Positions 1 through 8,623 of a stretch of DNA of 64,000 nucleotides are shown here, piece by piece. Position 1 is the stretch's first letter; each line of letters begins with the position of its first letter. This stretch comes from Daejeonella lutea. Its GTDB lineage: Bacteria; Bacteroidota; Bacteroidia; Sphingobacteriales; Sphingobacteriaceae. A program made the translations under genes and the position numbers. The notes below the pieces were generated by a model. That model was not told the DNA's origin. It ran no database searches and saw only the letters and a program-made list of their open reading frames with translations. The stretch spans positions 62,001 through 126,000 of the forward strand of contig NZ_FUYR01000003.1 in assembly GCF_900168015.1 (NCBI RefSeq), given 5' to 3'.

Positions 1-9
1 AAGATCTGC

Positions 10-729
10 ATGCATAAACGTAATCTGGAAGTTTGCCTGACACCTGCGCTTCTCCATCTTTATGACTTTAAGGCAAGTATCGTTGTAGTCATAGACATAT
101 TCAGGGCAACGTCATCGATCTGCTATGGAATCGAAAACGGTGCCGAGGCAATTATTCCTGTTGCAACAGTAGAAGCGTGCGAATCTTACAGACATTCTGA
201 ATTCTTACTTGCAGCCGAACGAAACGGTGAAGTAGTTGCGGGATTTGATTTTGGAAACTCTCCGTTTTCCTATATCCGTGAAAAAGTAGATGGTAAAACC
301 ATTGTGTTAACAACAACGAATGGGACCCATGCCATTAATCTTTCAAGGGGAGCAAGTAAAATCGTTATAGGTTCGTTTTTAAACATTACAGCCCTTTGCA
401 ATTGGCTCAAAACACAGCCGAATGACGTCCTGCTTTTATGTTCGGGGTGGAAAGATAAAGTTAACCTTGAAGATTCTTTATTTGCAGGTGGAGTCGTGCA
501 TTTACTTAAAGACGAAGACTATCACCTGGATGATTCTGGAATTGCTACCGAAGATCTTTATAATCTGGCAAAAGCAGACCTCAATGCATATCTGAAAAAA
601 ACCTCCCATAGCGAGCGCCTAAAAAAACTCGGAATTGAGGAGGATATTGCTTTTTGCCTAAATCTCGATGTCACCAAAAGTATCCCCGTGCTCGATGGGG
701 AGCGGTTGGTGAAGATGGAATTGGAATAG
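10..729 (+). CDS. comB: 2-phosphosulfolactate phosphatase family protein (ComB)
   Basis: This 239-residue protein matches the ComB family along its whole length. Family members hydrolyse 2-phosphosulfolactate to sulfolactate in coenzyme M synthesis in archaea; what the bacterial homologues do is less clear. Visible family motifs are DIFRATSS at residues 29-36, a TTTNGT stretch at 101-106 and CSGWKDK followed by an acidic LEDSLFAG stretch at about 144-160. It has no signal peptide, so it should be cytosolic. The ATG at position 10 gives the usual short N-terminus before EVCLTPALLHLYD. It converges on the mazG-like gene, 59 bp away. No coenzyme M pathway partner is present in the window. The family is confident, the physiological substrate is not. 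Confidence 0.88.
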   Translation: MHKRNLEVCLTPALLHLYDFKASIVVVIDIFRATSSICYGIENGAEAIIPVATVEACESYRHSEFLLAAERNGEVVAGFDFGNSPFSYIREKVDGKTIVLTTTNGTHAINLSRGASKIVIGSFLNITALCNWLKTQPNDVLLLCSGWKDKVNLEDSLFAGGVVHLLKDEDYHLDDSGIATEDLYNLAKADLNAYLKKTSHSERLKKLGIEEDIAFCLNLDVTKSIPVLDGERLVKMELE

Positions 730-788
730 CTCTATTCTCTAAATCCTTCGATGTGAATTATTATTGCAAGGAAGGACGGATAAGGATA

Positions 789-1115
789 TTACCGCAGTTT
801 AGTATTGTTCTCATGTCTCTCGGCATCCCGTATGCTTTTCTTCTCAAGATTCTTTTGCAGCGCTTCAGTGAGATTAATACCAGTTTGATTTGCCAAACAG
901 ATCAAAACAAACAGAACATCTGCAAATTCATCCCCGAGATCTTGATCTTCTTCTGATTTTTTAAAAGACTGTTCACCATATTTGCGGGCCATTATACGCG
1001 CTACTTCACCTACCTCCTCCATCAGAATTGCTGTATTTGTAAGCTCATTGAAGTATCTTATCCCTGTGGAATTAATCCACTTTTCAACCGTATTCTGTGC
1101 TTCCTCTATGGTCAT
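789..1115 (-). CDS. MazG-like nucleotide pyrophosphohydrolase
   Basis: A 108-residue all-alpha MazG-type protein. The metal-binding signature is visible as EEVGE at residues 33-37 and DEFAD at 62-66, the two acidic clusters that coordinate Mg2+ in this superfamily. Family members cleave nucleoside triphosphates, often non-canonical ones, to monophosphate and pyrophosphate, so a house-cleaning role is plausible. It is a single-domain form, much shorter than the two-domain E. coli MazG. It starts 3 bp after the dtd stop codon and is the last gene of an rsgA-dtd-mazG-like operon on the minus strand. The exact substrate cannot be read from the sequence. Confidence 0.85.
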   Translation of the reverse strand: MTIEEAQNTVEKWINSTGIRYFNELTNTAILMEEVGEVARIMARKYGEQSFKKSEEDQDLGDEFADVLFVLICLANQTGINLTEALQKNLEKKSIRDAERHENNTKLR

Positions 1116-1118
1116 AAC

Positions 1119-1571
1119 TTATTCTTTTGATTTTGAATCGATTTGGATGGTCACGGGCCCATCATTTACCAGCCTTATTTTCATATCGGCGCCAAAAATT
1201 CCGGTTTGGACTGGTTTTCCAGTTACTCTTTCAAGTTCTGCAATCATTTTTTTGTAAAGAGGTATAGCTATATCGGGTTTCGCAGCTCGGGTAAACCCAG
1301 GTCTGTTACCTTTCTTTGTAGATGCGTATAAAGTAAATTGACTGATTAGTAATATATCACCGTTAACGTCGCCTAGTGATTTGTTCATTGCACCATTTTC
1401 ATCCGAGAAAATCCGCATGTTTGATATTTTCTGGGCAAGCCAGCTGAGGTCCTCATCCCCGTCTGTTTCCTCAATGCCTAAGAGCACCATAAGACCCGTA
1501 TCGATTTGTCCTGTAGTTTTTGTATCTACTGAACAGGAGGCGCTGCTTACCCGTTGTATGATTGCTCTCAT
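1119..1571 (-). CDS. dtd: D-aminoacyl-tRNA deacylase
   Basis: A 150-residue protein of the normal DTD length. It hydrolyses D-amino acids (and glycine mischarged on tRNA-Ala) from tRNA and so protects translation fidelity. Both active-site signatures are present: SQFTLYA at residues 77-83 and the Gly-cisPro motif NDGPVT at 136-141; NRPGF at 89-93 is also typical. The N-terminus MRAIIQRVSSASC fits the family, which supports the ATG at 1571. The gene begins directly after the rsgA stop codon with no spacer and is followed 3 bp later by the mazG-like gene, so the three are almost certainly co-transcribed. Confidence 0.96.
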   Translation of the reverse strand: MRAIIQRVSSASCSVDTKTTGQIDTGLMVLLGIEETDGDEDLSWLAQKISNMRIFSDENGAMNKSLGDVNGDILLISQFTLYASTKKGNRPGFTRAAKPDIAIPLYKKMIAELERVTGKPVQTGIFGADMKIRLVNDGPVTIQIDSKSKE

Positions 1572-2492
1572 TTACGCTCTTGTGTCGTTATTGTGATAAA
1601 TACTTAAATAGCTTTCATAGCGTGAAGGTTCAATTTCATCGTGCTCGACTGCTCGCAGCACAGCGCAACCAGGTTCATTTATATGTCTGCAGTTGTGAAA
1701 TTTGCAATCGCCCATAAGTTCCCGAATTTCCGGGAAAAGTCTTCCCAGTTCCTGCTTTTCGATGTCGAAAACGCCCAGCTCGCGGATACCTGGAGTATCA
1801 ATCAGATATCCGCCGAAAGGCAGTTCAAACATTTCTGCGAAAGTGGTAGTGTGTTTTCCTTTATCGCTCCAGTCTGATATGTCTCCGGTCTTTAACTTTG
1901 ATCCGGGAAGCAAAGCATTTATAAGAGTTGATTTTCCTACTCCGGAATGGCCGCTTACGAGTGTAACCTGATCTTTAAGCAATTCCCTTATCTGATCAAT
2001 ATTGGTTTGTTCAATCGCGGAAACGCTGTAGCACGGATAACCAGCTTTTTCATAGATTTCCTGGTATTGCCTCAGTATATCCAGTCCTTCATTACTAAAG
2101 AGATCTAATTTGTTAAATATTAATTTCGCCGGGATGGCGTATGCTTCGGCAGTGACTAAAAAGCGATCGATAAAACCCAGGGAAGTGCGGGGAGAAGCCA
2201 GAGTAACGATCAAAAATGCCTGATCGAGATTAGCCGCAATAATCTGAGCTTGCTTCGAGAGATTAACTGATTTACGAATGATATAATTTTTGCGGGGATG
2301 GAGTGAGATGATGATACCCGTATTCTGATCGGGTTCCCGCTCTATCTCCACCTGATCGCCCACCGCTATGGGATTAGTAGTTTTTATATCCAGTGTTCTG
2401 AACTTGCCTTTAATCCGGCAATTAATTGTTTCACCGCTTTGAGTGATGACTTCATACCAGCTCCCGGTTGATTTAATTACTAAGCCTTGCAT
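1572..2492 (-). CDS. rsgA: Ribosome small subunit-dependent GTPase A
   Basis: RsgA (YjeQ) is a circularly permuted GTPase that checks late maturation of the 30S subunit. The G motifs occur in permuted order: NKLD at about residue 127, then the P-loop GHSGVGKS at about 181-188 and DTPG at about 232. The C-terminal zinc site is intact (Cys263, Cys268, His270, Cys276). I place the start at the ATG at 2492, giving 306 residues beginning MQGLVIKSTG; a longer TTG-initiated reading from 2501 would run into the probable -7 promoter element. It is the first gene of a three-gene minus-strand operon. Confidence 0.96.
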   Translation of the reverse strand: MQGLVIKSTGSWYEVITQSGETINCRIKGKFRTLDIKTTNPIAVGDQVEIEREPDQNTGIIISLHPRKNYIIRKSVNLSKQAQIIAANLDQAFLIVTLASPRTSLGFIDRFLVTAEAYAIPAKLIFNKLDLFSNEGLDILRQYQEIYEKAGYPCYSVSAIEQTNIDQIRELLKDQVTLVSGHSGVGKSTLINALLPGSKLKTGDISDWSDKGKHTTTFAEMFELPFGGYLIDTPGIRELGVFDIEKQELGRLFPEIRELMGDCKFHNCRHINEPGCAVLRAVEHDEIEPSRYESYLSIYHNNDTRA

Positions 2493-2498
2493 TGAATA

Positions 2499-2506
2499 CA
2501 AAGATA
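2499..2506 (-). promoter_or_regulatory. Bacteroidota -7 element for rsgA-dtd-mazG operon
   Basis: Read on the minus strand this is TATCTTTG, a perfect match to the Bacteroidota -7 consensus TAnnTTTG. It ends only 6 nt before the rsgA ATG at 2492, so the transcript would be leaderless or nearly so. No convincing TTTG -33 element lies upstream. Confidence 0.5.
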
Positions 2507-2662
2507 CGAGATAGTTGCATACCTGCTATTGTCACCTCTTGGTTGCTGCTTTACAAGTTGTTCTATTAGTATAAGCCAAAAAAGAGCAAAAGAAATAAGA
2601 TCCAATAAATAAATTTGCTAATTCGAAAACTAAGCCCGTAATTAGCGCCACAGAAAGAAGCA

Positions 2663-2740
2663 ATGAATATTAATTTTTATACCACAACAACCAATACCAC
2701 AACCACGCTTACGCGATGGGGAAGGTCTTGTATGGTGTAA
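2663..2740 (+). CDS. thrL: Threonine operon leader peptide
   Basis: A 25-codon open frame beginning at ATG 2663. Nine of its 25 residues are threonine: two runs of four (residues 7-10 and 12-15), separated by Asn11, and one more at residue 17 after Leu16. The peptide then reads RWGRSCMV before the TAA at 2738-2740. It lies just upstream of a strong terminator and of thrABC, the layout of a ribosome-mediated attenuator in which slow decoding of Thr codons at low charged tRNA-Thr stalls the ribosome. It resembles E. coli thrL in logic, but has almost no isoleucine (one Ile, residue 3), so the control should respond to threonine alone. Confidence 0.88.
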   Translation: MNINFYTTTTNTTTTLTRWGRSCMV

Positions 2741-2774
2741 TAAAAAGCATAAAACATCAAAAGCGCCTTCCTCC
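2718..2774 (+). promoter_or_regulatory. Threonine attenuator: putative antiterminator pairing
   Basis: The octamer GGGGAAGG occurs twice: at 2718-2725, over the Trp-Gly-Arg codons near the end of the leader peptide, and at 2781-2788, where it forms the 3' arm of the terminator. Both copies can pair with the single CCTTCC at 2766-2771. Pairing of the first copy would preclude the terminator. A ribosome stalled on the Thr codons would leave 2718-2725 free to pair; a ribosome that finishes the peptide would cover it. The pairing is read from sequence; the mechanism is inferred by analogy with known amino-acid operon attenuators. Confidence 0.72.
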
Positions 2775-2800
2775 GACAACGGGGAAGGCGCTTTTTTTTA
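2761..2800 (+). terminator. Intrinsic terminator of the thr attenuator
   Basis: An 11-bp perfect stem, AAGCGCCTTCC (2761-2771) with GGAAGGCGCTT (2783-2793), followed by an uninterrupted T tract to 2799. It lies between the leader peptide and thrA, with 78 bp left before the thrA ATG, so it can only act as an attenuator for the thr operon. Confidence 0.92.
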
Positions 2801-2878
2801 TCAAAAATTTAAGCTCATATATTTCATCCAGCCAATTATTCGGACGGGTGCACAACAATTGAAACAAAATAACTAGAA

Positions 2879-5329
2879 ATGAAAATTTTAAAATTCGGAG
2901 GCACATCAGTTGGGTCAGTTGAATCGATCAGCAAGCTATTACAAATCGTGGAACGGGAAGATCAAAGTACAGGAAATCCTGTAATTGTTCTTTCGGCAAT
3001 GAGTGGGGTCACGAACTTGCTTTCTGCAATGGCTGATAAAGCTTCCCAGGGAGGAACTTTTCAGGATGAGTTGAAGCAACTGGAAGAGCGCCATTTCGAT
3101 GTGATCAAAGAACTTTTGGCTGTTTCACGTCAAAACCCTGTTTTTACACAGTTAAGAATATTGTTCAATGAGATTGAAGATTTACTACAAGGTGTTTCAA
3201 TGTTGCGCGAGCTTACTCCAAGAACCCGTGACCTGGTTTTAAGTTACGGTGAGCGATGCTCAACATTCATGATTAGTAAAATTGCGGGGCAGGAAAAGGA
3301 TAACACCATTTTTGTGAATGCCGCCGACTTAGTAAAAACGGACAGCAGCTTCGGGCAGGCAAAGGTGAATATGGAGCTAACAGAGATACTGATCCGTGAT
3401 TATTATGAGAAAAATAAATCCAAGATGTTGTTTGTAACCGGCTTTATTGCAAGTAACGATGAAGGACGTATAACAACACTCGGCCGTGGTGGTAGCGACT
3501 ATACTGCAGCGATATTTGGTTCAGCGCTCAACGCAAGTGAGATAGAGATTTGGACAGATGTAAACGGAATGATGACTGCCGATCCGAGAATGGTTAAAAA
3601 GGCATTTTCATTACCGGAGTTGTCTTATACTGAAGCTATGGAGCTTTCATTTTTCGGGGCAAAGGTGATTTATCCGCCAACAATGATCCCGGCGTTTATG
3701 AAAAAGATTCCGATCGTAATCCGTAATACGTTTGAACCTGACTTTATCGGTTCAGTAATTAAGCATAATTGCGACAGTTCGGATCTTGCAATTAAAGGAA
3801 TTTCATCGATCAATGATATAAGTATAATAAATATTGAAGGAAGCGGAATGGTAGGAAAAGCTGGCTTCAGCGGCCGCTTGTTCTCTCTTCTCGCACGGGA
3901 ACAGATCAATGTAATCCTAATTACGCAATCTTCATCAGAGCACAGTATCACATTTGCTATACATCCCACTGATGCCGCAAAAGCTCAACGTGTCATTGAA
4001 CATGAATTTGAGTTGGAACTATTGGCAAAAAAATTGGAAGCTCCGATATTTGAGAAAGGTTTGGCGGTACTCGCAATTGTAGGGGAAAATATGAAGCAAA
4101 CTCCTGGTATATCAGGCAAGCTTTTTCATGCACTGGGTAGAAATGGTATCAATGTAAGAGCAATTGCTCAGGGTTCATCTGAATATAATATCTCTGTTAT
4201 CATATCGCACGATGACTTGAACAAAGGTTTGAATGCAGTTCATGATGCCTTCTTTGTTGATCTTAACAAGACGCTAAACCTGTTTTGTCTGGGAACGGGT
4301 AATATAGGTAAAACATTATTCCGCCAGGTTCAGGAGCACCGCCAGTTTTTGCAGGAGCATAATGGCATTCAAATTAGGGTAGTAGGAATTGGCAATACCC
4401 GGAAAATGTATTTTGATCCGGACGGTATAGATCTGGAGAATTGGGAGACTACACTTGATTCAGCCGGTCAAACGGCCGACCTATCTGCTTTCGTGGAGAA
4501 AATGAAGAATTTGAATCTTCCAAACTGTGTTTTTGCTGATAATACTGCCAGCTTAAAGCCAATAGAGTTTTATCATGAAATATTTAGCTCAAACATCTCA
4601 ATCGTAACATGTAACAAGATAGGAAATTCATCAAGTTATAGTCAATACAAATTGTTTAAAGATACTGCCCGGACCCATGGCGTGGACTATTTTTATGAAA
4701 CCAATGTCGGCGCAGGTTTGCCGATAGTTCGAACACTTAAGGACCTTATGGTGAGCGGCGACAGGGTTTTAAGCATCGAAGCGATTCTTTCAGGTACCAT
4801 CTCCTATATTTTCAATAACTATAAGGGTGATGTTACTTTTCATGATATTGTGAAGCAGGCACAGGAGAAAGGCTATACTGAGCCTGATCCACGTGACGAT
4901 TTGAAGGGCACAGACTTTATGCGTAAAATGCTAATCCTTGCCAGGGATGCTGGATATCCGCTTGAAGCTGAAGATGTGCACATTGAAAGTATGCTGCCCC
5001 AGTCTTGTATAGATGCTCAGTCGGTAGATGAGTTTTACGCCGAACTAAAAAAAGAAGGGGCATTTTTCGAAAATCTGAAGAAACAGGCCCAGGCTGAGAG
5101 GAAAGTTCTCAGATACATTGCTAAACTTGAAGACGGCAAAGCTACTATCAATTTGCAAATGGTAGACGACACTCATCCTTTTTATGCGCTTTCCGGGAGT
5201 GATAATATAATTTCTTTTACAACAGATAGATACAAAGAACGTCCAATGGTAGTAAAAGGACCGGGTGCCGGAGCCGATGTAACTGCCGCCGGGGTTTTTG
5301 CGGATATCGTTAATGTTGGTGCACAATAG
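2879..5329 (+). CDS. thrA: Bifunctional aspartate kinase / homoserine dehydrogenase I
   Basis: An 816-residue fusion enzyme catalysing the first and third steps from aspartate to threonine. The N-terminal aspartokinase shows KFGGTS at residues 5-10, LGRGGSD at 201-207 and WTDVNGMMTADPR at 225-237. Two ACT domains span about 314-460 and normally carry allosteric threonine inhibition. The homoserine dehydrogenase half begins with the nucleotide-binding motif LGTGNIG at 471-477 and contains LSGTISYIFN further on. The length matches E. coli ThrA (820). It is the first gene of thrABC and is preceded by a threonine attenuator, so expression and activity should both sense threonine. Confidence 0.97.
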   Translation: MKILKFGGTSVGSVESISKLLQIVEREDQSTGNPVIVLSAMSGVTNLLSAMADKASQGGTFQDELKQLEERHFDVIKELLAVSRQNPVFTQLRILFNEIEDLLQGVSMLRELTPRTRDLVLSYGERCSTFMISKIAGQEKDNTIFVNAADLVKTDSSFGQAKVNMELTEILIRDYYEKNKSKMLFVTGFIASNDEGRITTLGRGGSDYTAAIFGSALNASEIEIWTDVNGMMTADPRMVKKAFSLPELSYTEAMELSFFGAKVIYPPTMIPAFMKKIPIVIRNTFEPDFIGSVIKHNCDSSDLAIKGISSINDISIINIEGSGMVGKAGFSGRLFSLLAREQINVILITQSSSEHSITFAIHPTDAAKAQRVIEHEFELELLAKKLEAPIFEKGLAVLAIVGENMKQTPGISGKLFHALGRNGINVRAIAQGSSEYNISVIISHDDLNKGLNAVHDAFFVDLNKTLNLFCLGTGNIGKTLFRQVQEHRQFLQEHNGIQIRVVGIGNTRKMYFDPDGIDLENWETTLDSAGQTADLSAFVEKMKNLNLPNCVFADNTASLKPIEFYHEIFSSNISIVTCNKIGNSSSYSQYKLFKDTARTHGVDYFYETNVGAGLPIVRTLKDLMVSGDRVLSIEAILSGTISYIFNNYKGDVTFHDIVKQAQEKGYTEPDPRDDLKGTDFMRKMLILARDAGYPLEAEDVHIESMLPQSCIDAQSVDEFYAELKKEGAFFENLKKQAQAERKVLRYIAKLEDGKATINLQMVDDTHPFYALSGSDNIISFTTDRYKERPMVVKGPGAGADVTAAGVFADIVNVGAQ

Positions 5330-5404
5330 ATCTTTCCGAACAAATGAATTTGATAATTTTGAAACAGAGGAAAATGGCTTTGGCCCAGAAGGGAATTTTA
5401 TATT

Positions 5405-6340
5405 ATGGATAGATCAGTAAAAGTCTTTGCCCCGGCTACGGTAGCGAATGTTGTTTGCGGATATGATGTACTCGGCTTTGCAGTGGACCAGCCCGGAGAT
5501 GAGGTGATCATGCGTATTAAAGATGAGCCTGGAGTTGTAATTACAAAGATCAGCGGCGACGAAGGCCGTTTGCCTTATCACCCGGCAAAAAATACCGTCA
5601 GCGTCAGCGTCCAGCATTATCTTGATCATATTGGCCGCCCTGAGGTAGGGGTGGAGATCGAGCTATTTAAGAAAATGCCCATTGGCAGTGGACTTGGTTC
5701 CAGCTCTGCAAGTACAGTTGCCGGGCTGTTTGCCATCAATACCTTAATGGGAAACCCATTAACGCAGATGGAGCTTGTCCCCTTTGCCATGAAGGGCGAG
5801 GAAATGGCTTGTGGGACAGGTCATGCTGATAATGTTGCCCCAGCTTTGCTGGGCGGTTTTGTTCTGATCAGAAGTTATGAACCCCTTGATATTATACGGT
5901 TACCATATCCCGAAGAGTTATATTGCTCGATAGTATTTCCACATGTAGACGTTCCTACCCGCGACGCCAGAAAGATCATTCGCAGCAACGTGTCGCTTAA
6001 GGATGCCGTTGTGCAATGGGGGAATGTCGCTGGACTGGTCAGCGGGTTATTTCTGAAAGATATTGATTTGATCTCCAGGAGTATGAAGGATGTAATTGTT
6101 GAGCCTGTGAGATCTATCCTGATCCCTGATTTTTATAAATTGCGGGAAATCGCTATGGACAACGGAGCGTTAAGCTTTGGTATCTCGGGATCAGGTCCGT
6201 CAGTATTTACGTTTACACGAAATGCTGATGACGCCCAAATCATTAATGAAAAACTTAAGAAACATTTCCTTTGGCTTGATACTGAAAGTATTTCCTATCA
6301 TTCCCCAATAAATTCAAAAGGCCCGATAATTTTAGATTAG
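5405..6340 (+). CDS. thrB: Homoserine kinase
   Basis: A 311-residue GHMP-superfamily kinase that phosphorylates homoserine to O-phosphohomoserine. The GHMP ATP-binding signature PIGSGLGSSSAS lies at residues 92-103, and a glycine-rich GISGSGPS near the C-terminus matches GHMP motif 3. It follows thrA after 75 bp and its TAG stop directly abuts the thrC ATG, which suggests translational coupling. The 75-bp spacer before it holds no terminator. Confidence 0.96.
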   Translation: MDRSVKVFAPATVANVVCGYDVLGFAVDQPGDEVIMRIKDEPGVVITKISGDEGRLPYHPAKNTVSVSVQHYLDHIGRPEVGVEIELFKKMPIGSGLGSSSASTVAGLFAINTLMGNPLTQMELVPFAMKGEEMACGTGHADNVAPALLGGFVLIRSYEPLDIIRLPYPEELYCSIVFPHVDVPTRDARKIIRSNVSLKDAVVQWGNVAGLVSGLFLKDIDLISRSMKDVIVEPVRSILIPDFYKLREIAMDNGALSFGISGSGPSVFTFTRNADDAQIINEKLKKHFLWLDTESISYHSPINSKGPIILD

Positions 6341-7648
6341 ATGCAACTTTACAGTACAAATAATAAAGACCTTAGGGTATCTTTCAAAGAAGCAGTTTTT
6401 AACAGTTTGCCTGCCGATAAAGGTTTATATATGCCTGAATCAATTCCAGAATTGGATCCTGATTTTCTGCGCAATTTGCACACCTTCAGTCTTCCCGAGA
6501 TTGCTTTTAATGTGGCAAGGAATATTCTCAATGGAGACATCCCTGATAGTGACTTGAAGAAAATTATAGATGATGCTATAAATTTTGACGCCCCATTAGT
6601 GAAGCTTGAAAAACAGGTCCACGTGCTCGAACTTTTCCATGGTCCATCTCTTGCATTTAAAGATTTTGGAGCACGTTTTATGAGCCGGGTGATGAGCTAT
6701 TTTCTGGAGGCCGGTGAAAAGGAGTTAAACGTATTGGTTGCGACGTCGGGCGACACTGGTGGAGCAGTTGCACTAGGGTTCTTAGGCGTTCCTAATACGA
6801 CGGTAACGATATTGTATCCAAAAGGTAAAGTAAGTCCCATACAGGAATTGCAGTTAACTACGAACGGTCAAAATATTCGCGCTGTTGAGATTGAAGGCAC
6901 ATTTGATGATTGTCAGGCTTTAGTAAAACAGGCTTTTATTGATCCGGATTTAAAAGCCCGGTTCCGGTTAACATCTGCGAATTCAATTAATATTTCCCGT
7001 TTAATTCCGCAGACTTTCTATTATTTTAATGCATATGCGCAATTACAGCGATTGGGCAAGCATGAAGTTATTTTTGCGGTTCCCAGTGGCAATTTCGGAA
7101 ATATAGGAGCAGGATTCCTTGCATGGAAAATGGGACTGCCGGTCAGGAAATTCATTGCGGCCACTAATATCAATGACACGGTTCCTGTTTTTTTAAGCAG
7201 CGGCGTCTACCAGGCTAAGCCGTCTGTGCAGACTTTCTCGAATGCAATGGACGTTGGTGATCCGAGCAACTGGGTAAGAATCATGGATCTTTTTAAGGGT
7301 GATAGGTCAGCATTGAAAAGATTTTTGACTTCCTACACTTTTACTGATTCAGAGACGCTTAATGCGATTAAGGAAGTTTTTGATAAACATCAATATATTA
7401 TGTGTCCGCATACAGCAATTGCATGGCTGGCATCTAAACAATGGTTAAATGATAATCCAGGTAAGAATTCAGATATAATTTTTCTGTCCACCGCCCATCC
7501 GTGTAAGTTCCCAGATATATTTTCGGAAGACCTGGTTGCGAAAATTGATGTACCATCCCAGGTCAAAGAGCTTGAAGGTCGGGCAAAGTTTGCGGTTAGC
7601 TTAGGCAAGGATTTTGCAGGTTTCAAACAGTATTTGCTCGGGTCATAG
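6341..7648 (+). CDS. thrC: Threonine synthase
   Basis: A 435-residue PLP enzyme that converts O-phosphohomoserine to threonine. The PLP lysine is Lys107 in SLAFKDFG, and the phosphate-binding SGDTGGA follows at about residue 135-141. The N-terminus (MQLYSTNNKDLRVSFKEA) is typical of bacterial ThrC enzymes of this length class. The gene begins at the base after the thrB stop codon and completes the thrABC order found in many bacteria. Confidence 0.97.
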   Translation: MQLYSTNNKDLRVSFKEAVFNSLPADKGLYMPESIPELDPDFLRNLHTFSLPEIAFNVARNILNGDIPDSDLKKIIDDAINFDAPLVKLEKQVHVLELFHGPSLAFKDFGARFMSRVMSYFLEAGEKELNVLVATSGDTGGAVALGFLGVPNTTVTILYPKGKVSPIQELQLTTNGQNIRAVEIEGTFDDCQALVKQAFIDPDLKARFRLTSANSINISRLIPQTFYYFNAYAQLQRLGKHEVIFAVPSGNFGNIGAGFLAWKMGLPVRKFIAATNINDTVPVFLSSGVYQAKPSVQTFSNAMDVGDPSNWVRIMDLFKGDRSALKRFLTSYTFTDSETLNAIKEVFDKHQYIMCPHTAIAWLASKQWLNDNPGKNSDIIFLSTAHPCKFPDIFSEDLVAKIDVPSQVKELEGRAKFAVSLGKDFAGFKQYLLGS

Positions 7649-7696
7649 TTAGGTAGTTTGCCCTATGCTAACGTAAAAAGCAGTACCTTAATTTTT

Positions 7697-7966
7697 ATGG
7701 GGAAATTCTCAGTTCCTGAAAACACAATTTATATCTGCCAGGGCAGCAAATGTTCTAAGCGGGGCAGCCGGGAGTTGTATAAAAACCTAAAGCATTACTT
7801 AAAAAGCCAAGGGGTAAAGGATGACATCGAACTTGTTGTCACCGAATGTACTGATAGATGTAAATACGCTCCTGTGTTGGCAGCACAACCCGCTAATATC
7901 TGGTTAAAAGAGTATACTGCTAAAGAAGTAGTGAAGCTGGTAGATGATATTTTGAACAAGGAATAA
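7697..7966 (+). CDS. [2Fe-2S] thioredoxin-like ferredoxin domain protein
   Basis: A small protein of the thioredoxin-like [2Fe-2S] ferredoxin fold. With the ATG at 7697 it has 89 residues and four candidate cluster ligands, Cys14, Cys19, Cys51 and Cys55, in the CX4C...CX3C pattern typical of this fold. An earlier TTG at 7658 in the same frame would add 13 residues of no clear family character, so I prefer the ATG. It follows thrC by 48 bp on the same strand with no terminator between, so it may be co-transcribed with the thr operon. Its redox partner is unknown; the (2Fe-2S) ferredoxin assignment is good, a role in threonine synthesis is not implied. Confidence 0.8.
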   Translation: MGKFSVPENTIYICQGSKCSKRGSRELYKNLKHYLKSQGVKDDIELVVTECTDRCKYAPVLAAQPANIWLKEYTAKEVVKLVDDILNKE

Positions 7967-8003
7967 CGTCGGAAGACTGAAATCTTTCAGACTCCAGCTT
8001 CAG

Positions 8004-8531
8004 TTATTCTGCAGAATATTTAATGTTTCCGATATTTTTATCAATATCCCAGTATCCGGTACCGTTTTCGCCTATAACTTCAAATAATTCAAGGGCTCTT
8101 CTCGCTACATATTCTTCTTCTCTTTGTTCCCTCAGGAACCAGTTTAGAAATTCAAGGGTAACATAATCTTGTTCTTTATGGCACCGCGCAACGATGTTTT
8201 TGAACGATTGGGTGATGGCAATTTCCTGATCCAGGGCATCTTCAAATACTTCGCGGAAAGTACCAAATTCGATCTTTATATTATTTATATCCGGCGAAAT
8301 CGCAGTTCCACCCATATCGAGAATATATTTATATATCTTCAATTGATGCTCTCTCTCTTCATTAGATTGTTTGAAGAAAAAGTCAGCAGATCCATCGAAA
8401 CCATTGCGATCGCACCAGGAAGCCATTGATAAATAAATGGCCGAAGAATGAGCTTCTTTTTTCACCTGTTGATTCAGAAGAGATTCTATTTCTGCTGACA
8501 GCAGGCTTTTAATACGCATCAGATCTTTCAT
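8004..8531 (-). CDS. ftnA: Ferritin (iron storage)
   Basis: A 175-residue non-haem ferritin. Ferroxidase ligands are visible in a helical context: Glu26 in KKEAHSSAIYLSMA, the EERxH motif at residues 58-62, Glu103 in DALDQEIAIT, and an acidic/Gln cluster near 135-140. The length matches bacterial FtnA. It stores iron as ferric mineral in a 24-mer in the cytoplasm. The start could be Met1 or Met5. It converges on the [2Fe-2S] gene, with an imperfect hairpin (CTGAA/TTCAG) between the two stop codons. A TAAGTTTG element about 34 nt upstream of the ATG is a likely promoter. Confidence 0.93.
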   Translation of the reverse strand: MKDLMRIKSLLSAEIESLLNQQVKKEAHSSAIYLSMASWCDRNGFDGSADFFFKQSNEEREHQLKIYKYILDMGGTAISPDINNIKIEFGTFREVFEDALDQEIAITQSFKNIVARCHKEQDYVTLEFLNWFLREQREEEYVARRALELFEVIGENGTGYWDIDKNIGNIKYSAE

Positions 8532-8564
8532 AACTTTTATTGTTTATTGTGATTGCTATTAAAA

Positions 8565-8572
8565 CAAACTTA
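8565..8572 (-). promoter_or_regulatory. Probable -7 element of the ferritin gene
   Basis: On the minus strand this reads TAAGTTTG, matching TAnnTTTG, 33 bp upstream of the ferritin ATG. The expected -33 position holds CTTTAG, an imperfect TTTG. No Fur-box-like dyad is evident. Confidence 0.42.
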
Positions 8573-8623
8573 ATAATAATAAGTTCCTAGAATCTAAAGA
8601 AAGGCAATATGGAGTTAATCTAA

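Noticed and set aside
7658-7697. A longer TTG start of the [2Fe-2S] protein
   Set aside because: The 13 extra residues have no family similarity and an ATG with the expected N-terminus exists at 7697.
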